Below, in pieces: positions 6,401 through 8,932 of a stretch of 8,932 nucleotides of DNA; the stretch's first letter is position 1; each line of letters opens with the position of its first letter. The notes below the pieces were generated by a model. That model was given only the letters and a program-made list of their open reading frames with translations, did not search any database and had not been told where the DNA came from. The DNA is taken from contig CAAGKF010000395.1 in assembly GCA_900770345.1 (NCBI GenBank), positions 1 through 8,932 of the forward strand, read 5' to 3'. The translations under genes were made by a program, and so were the position numbers. Origin of the DNA: Lachnospiraceae bacterium. GTDB taxonomy: Bacteria; Bacillota; Clostridia; Lachnospirales; Lachnospiraceae.

Positions 6401-8932
6401 CACCGATTTCTCCGTCACTTCAAGCAAACTGGAAGTGTCAAACAGCGCTGCAGCAGTCACATCAACAACCGGTAATGCGGGTGGTCTGGTCGGATCCTGT
6501 GTGCAAGACGGTTCTGATAACACTCTTAACGATACGGTACGCGGATACTCGATCAGCACGAAGACATTGAATATTTCTGCAGGCAAGAATGCGGGCGGAC
6601 TGATCGGATTGTTCAGCAATAATGGACATTTGGCGCTGAACGTATCAGATTCAACGATTCAGGCGGAGAATCTCACGGTTGCCGGAACAAAGGAAACAGG
6701 CGGAATCGCAGGAAGCCTGCAGAACAAAAAAAAGGATCAGGCTGTAAGCAGCATTTCAAATTGCAACGTCAATGGAGGTGCAACGGGACTGGTACATTCC
6801 ACTGACAGCAATGCCGGCGGTTTTGTCGGCAGCGCATTAAACAGCAGCTTTACCGATTGCTATACCACACTTCTTGTTGATACAGATTCGAAAGATAAGG
6901 GATTTGCGGCAGGCGGGTTTGGCGGTTCGCTGAACAATGTGACAGTCAACAGCTGCTATGCGGGCGGTAGAACGAAGAATGGCGAATACACCAAAGAGGA
7001 AAATGCCATCAGCAGCGGTTCTTTGGTGCTGACCTATGCACAGAATGTTTCCGGTCCGGTTGCAGGCGGCTTTGCCGGGACTACAGACGGGATTACGACC
7101 ATTCAGAACAGCTACACCACGTGCTCTGTTTATTCCAGCATTGATTCCCAAAATGGATACGCAGGTGGTTTTGTCGGAAACATATCCGGCGATAAGGGCG
7201 AGCTCACAACCATTAGCAACTGCTATTGCACAGGACTCGTAACAACAGCGGGCAGCAAAGCCTCGGCGGGATTATTCGCAGGTAAGGCGAATAAAAATCT
7301 TTCTGTAGAGGGAAATTACTGCCTGAAAGATCTGAAAGGAAATGCGGCAAATATTGTTGGAAGTGACGCTAAAAATACAGTATTAGCAACGACTGTTAGC
7401 CATGACAACACAGCTATAGCGGCAGTGGCATCAGACAGAGCGACAGCATACCCGTTCGACACTTCAGACTCGAATAAGACAGACAACAAATATCCATTCA
7501 AGGCGCTGGCCCAGCTGAGTACAGACAGTACGATATTGGAGCATTATGCTGACTGGCCGACACAGTTTAAGGAGGAAGACAGTAATCTTAAGACCCTGGA
7601 TAGGGACGTTGCAATCCTGTATTACGAAGAGGTTCAGCATTCAGATGGGAAAAAGGAGTTCTACTATCATGGCTACAGGATGAACTTCAGTGAGAGTGCT
7701 ACAGGGCAAACGGAAGAAGACCTGATAAAGAACAATAAGTTACAGGAGATCCAGACGAAGGATACTTTAACTTCGAGATACTCGGATCGTATGGCCATCA
7801 TAAATGACAGTGATCCAAGTGTGAATAAAGGAAAGGGAGAGGAGTATGTCATTGAAAGCGGCTATGTCCTGATCTTCGATGATAACAGTACAACCGATCA
7901 AAACAGAGGATATGTATCTGGCGATCCTAGCCAAAGTAAAGCACACCTGTATGTAAATACCGGTGCCGGATCCGCTGTTGACCTGTTTGCAAATGGAAAC
8001 GGCAATAGCGATATCGTTGCTTTCAATGATAAAAGTTATGAAAATAACACGAAGAGTCTTGCGGAGGAGCTTGGATATAAGGATACAAAACTTTATTACA
8101 TCAAACCATCAGCGATGACGCAGTGGACCGGGGACGCACTGGAGAGTGCTTTTCTCCTTCAGTTTTCATCGGATACAAGTAATATAGCTGCCCAATTTTA
8201 TATCAATCCGTATTTATCGGATTCTGTGAGTCCGACACAGACTACGATCCAAACAGGCGGGACGTATAATATCGACCTTCGCAGCGCGTGGCAGATGAAA
8301 CAACTATTCGATTCGAATACGACAGGTGAAAAATATCTTCACAATGCAGGCCAGAGCGTAAATGTCTATCAGACGATGGACATCAGCTTTGACAACAGCA
8401 AAATTGAGTTCAGCGAGATGGGCAAGCCCGTTGATTATAATTCGCCAACCGTGGATTTCATGACGGCCAATTATTATGGTGCGAAGTATACTCAAGAGGG
8501 AGAAAAACAAATTTTAACCACCAGAGTACATACACTGAGGCATTTGACAAGTCCTCTGTTCAAGGCATTGGAATATCCGTCAAATCAGAAGGATACAGCT
8601 CCTTTGCAGTTGGCTTACTTGAATATCCGGGAGCTGAAATCCAATATTGTTGGAACGAATCATGGAAAAATTCATGATATCGAAATAGATAATTCTGAAG
8701 AAGGCAGCAATAAGTATGCCATAGAAAATGTCATTGCAAGCACAAATGACAGCCAGAGCAGCGCTCAGATTTATAATTGCCAGATAAAGAATGTCAAGAC
8801 GAACGGCGGTTGCGTTGCCGGAACTAATTATGGGGCCATTATAAATGTAACCATTTCGGGTTGCGATATTGGCGGAAACGGAATTGCAGATGAGACATCT
8901 AATTCCGGAACTTGCCAGATTACAAATTGTAC
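3489..8932 (+). CDS. Giant prepilin-anchored GLUG-repeat surface protein (putative pilus-tip adhesin), 3' end outside window
   Basis: The frame is open from ATG 3489 to the window edge: 1814 complete codons and no stop. GTGAGGT at 3475-3481 is a good ribosome binding site 7-8 bases upstream. Residues 1-14 are a prepilin leader ending RRG. Mature Phe15 begins FTLAELLMTVAIIGILAAFG with Glu19 at +5, the canonical N-methylation motif. Residues 40-380 are a pilin-type/unknown domain containing GGCYVVEYDAMTATVYGVFY (about 154-173). From about 386 (IENGRHLQNLS) a beta-helix-like region starts, carrying about 17 AGGLIG-type GLUG repeats from 598 to 1265. HYADWP (1352-1357) closes this module. After an unrecognised linker, SAWQMKQLF (about 1599-1607) opens a second, similar module (SPLF, NIVGTNHGKI, GGCVAGTNYGAI) that is cut by the window end. 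A domain this large suggests a single tip copy acting as an adhesin; this is inference. The 6726-6733 A8 tract is a possible slip site. Confidence 0.9.
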   Translation, partial: MKWTSKDNNRARRGFTLAELLMTVAIIGILAAFGFVAVVQHQKSLKLTEMDNAAREIFVAAQNHLSESKSSGDWGKIYNKYKDETTDSVYTLYLGGYFDQTSDKTKTVTDSTDKSKHDWRTITVTPEAVSDLRKNTALGVMLPVGATDETLLSGGCYVVEYDAMTATVYGVFYTDKTQAGVDETDIAEIDNMNGGRNDGNSNRKQFQKSVSGTSYTYAIGYYGGASATESTISKTSVKFTVTPPTLTLLNEERLLLVVSDRNKSNLLYQSTKQKNAKYTYTLTLTVHDSDGHQMDIGDSVPSYPTGDGKTVYILDSVADKDQAHFVKLFHSADGTGLTPGSNIYVTADATVTWNDNTDSTASASAQATSETHNSLFADGSGSDAGALIENGRHLQNLSTSVSGVTDAYAKAHLKKDIAWNTEGGSKNTPASFINGLKDEEKKYFITTTTSTLDFRSIYNTSLTSFDGTNGTTSYTLSSFTVKEDTANESDSVDAGLFSKAAADFTVQDLSVDTFTVTSAASGNAGAILGTYQPGTETSKLTLQNVTVQNSRVGKEITKDSSAAANAASGMLVGSTTDGILNLNGCSVKGTIEAYGTKAGGLVGLENANSVTLQNCNVGEKEETGKITISATEAAGGLIGRHTSGSLLISSSNVKAREVDVSAFSEQGAAGGLIGAAKMPKPKENSTDMITALNITESSVEADNITVHAGRHAGGAIGQYNLSNVELNDAKQKASITLDTVTVKADIRLSIESAGSTTSQDTYCAGGMIGEMKDAITATLNTCKVNAPTVSISATDISGDKGKDNSHVTASGGLIGQIYFSGNCKSSNGSHGSQPLNIQIGDSDITASTSASMTAKTNNNWMDGAAGGYLGSIVLNSGNTTVPVIRISDADITTPEISVSSTDISSDGNGNENSAGGLIGSVYAADSYATSENNSAIQIAGTNLTVNGNKNTAFNVSAADDAGGLIGMADKHTDFSVTSSKLEVSNSAAAVTSTTGNAGGLVGSCVQDGSDNTLNDTVRGYSISTKTLNISAGKNAGGLIGLFSNNGHLALNVSDSTIQAENLTVAGTKETGGIAGSLQNKKKDQAVSSISNCNVNGGATGLVHSTDSNAGGFVGSALNSSFTDCYTTLLVDTDSKDKGFAAGGFGGSLNNVTVNSCYAGGRTKNGEYTKEENAISSGSLVLTYAQNVSGPVAGGFAGTTDGITTIQNSYTTCSVYSSIDSQNGYAGGFVGNISGDKGELTTISNCYCTGLVTTAGSKASAGLFAGKANKNLSVEGNYCLKDLKGNAANIVGSDAKNTVLATTVSHDNTAIAAVASDRATAYPFDTSDSNKTDNKYPFKALAQLSTDSTILEHYADWPTQFKEEDSNLKTLDRDVAILYYEEVQHSDGKKEFYYHGYRMNFSESATGQTEEDLIKNNKLQEIQTKDTLTSRYSDRMAIINDSDPSVNKGKGEEYVIESGYVLIFDDNSTTDQNRGYVSGDPSQSKAHLYVNTGAGSAVDLFANGNGNSDIVAFNDKSYENNTKSLAEELGYKDTKLYYIKPSAMTQWTGDALESAFLLQFSSDTSNIAAQFYINPYLSDSVSPTQTTIQTGGTYNIDLRSAWQMKQLFDSNTTGEKYLHNAGQSVNVYQTMDISFDNSKIEFSEMGKPVDYNSPTVDFMTANYYGAKYTQEGEKQILTTRVHTLRHLTSPLFKALEYPSNQKDTAPLQLAYLNIRELKSNIVGTNHGKIHDIEIDNSEEGSNKYAIENVIASTNDSQSSAQIYNCQIKNVKTNGGCVAGTNYGAIINVTISGCDIGGNGIADETSNSGTCQITNC
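5280..7289 (+). repeat. Array of about 17 protein-level GLUG (AGGLIG-type) repeats inside the giant pilin
   Basis: The motif [ASTC]-[AG]-G-[GL]-[LFMAIY]-[IVLAGF]-[GA] recurs at residues 598 AGGLVG, 634 AGGLIG, 669 AGGLIG, 712 AGGAIG, 764 AGGMIG, 810 SGGLIG, 865 AGGYLG, 914 AGGLIG, 961 AGGLIG, 997 AGGLVG, 1035 AGGLIG, 1070 TGGIAG, 1109 AGGFVG, 1141 AGGFGG, 1192 AGGFAG, 1225 AGGFVG and 1260 AGLFAG. Spacing is 32-55 residues. Degenerate forerunners lie near 523 (AGAILG) and 567 (SGMLVG). Between motifs there is usually an N/S-x-C-x-V or x-V-x-x-S strand. The repeats are divergent in DNA, so this is an old array, not a recent tandem expansion. Confidence 0.85.
6726..6734 (+). other. A8 tract forming an in-frame A_AAA_AAG slippery heptamer
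   Basis: Within the giant gene the codons are AAC AAA AAA AAG (6723-6734, Asn1079-Lys1082), so A_AAA_AAG is in the zero frame, the arrangement known from dnaX -1 frameshifting. A -1 slip or a one-base gain reads 23 further codons to TGA 6803-6805. A one-base loss reaches TAA at 6745-6747. Either event would end the protein near residue 1085-1105, removing the last GLUG repeats and the whole second module. Confidence 0.35.

Noticed and set aside
4332..8510. Several minus-strand ORFs of 60-177 codons opposite the giant gene.
   Set aside because: They are shadows of the continuous + strand frame. They have low-complexity or Cys/Arg-rich translations and no ribosome binding sites.

Overview
The window reads as one strand of a Gram-positive, Clostridia-like genome, most plausibly a gut Lachnospiraceae-type Bacillota. 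That assignment is inferred from the type of proteins present, not from a marker gene. All supported genes are on the + strand.

Layout. (1) Positions 1-144 hold the C-terminal end of an unrecognised gene. (2) Positions 166-334 hold a weak terminator-like hairpin, then a TTGACA promoter and, directly after it, about 95 bases made almost wholly of three tandem hairpins. The last of these is a strong intrinsic terminator, so this looks like a free-standing small RNA or an attenuated leader. (3) Positions 335-1041 are about 700 bases without a convincing gene. They contain a TATAAT box with a short direct repeat and several perfect hairpins, the last two just before the first pilin gene. (4) Positions 1042 to the window end are a tightly packed cassette of four genes, each starting with a class III (type IV pilin / type II secretion) prepilin signal: a 477-residue GspK/PilX-like protein lacking Glu+5, a 132-residue pseudopilin, a 195-residue pseudopilin, and a giant prepilin open for at least 1814 residues that runs off the window.

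The standout is the giant gene. A canonical prepilin leader (RRG|FTLAE) is joined to a very long exported region with about 17 GLUG-type (AGGLIG-like) repeats between residues 598 and 1265, then an HYADWP boundary, an unrecognised linker of roughly 230 residues, and a second module that starts the same way and is still running at the window end. A pilin carrying more than 1700 residues is unlikely to repeat along a filament, so the simplest inference is a tip-located, pilin-anchored adhesin. The three smaller pseudopilins would form the initiating or tip complex that holds it. No assembly ATPase, platform protein or prepilin peptidase is in this window, so those functions must lie elsewhere. 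The gene also carries an A8 tract forming an in-frame A_AAA_AAG slippery heptamer, where a slip would give a product of about 1100 residues.
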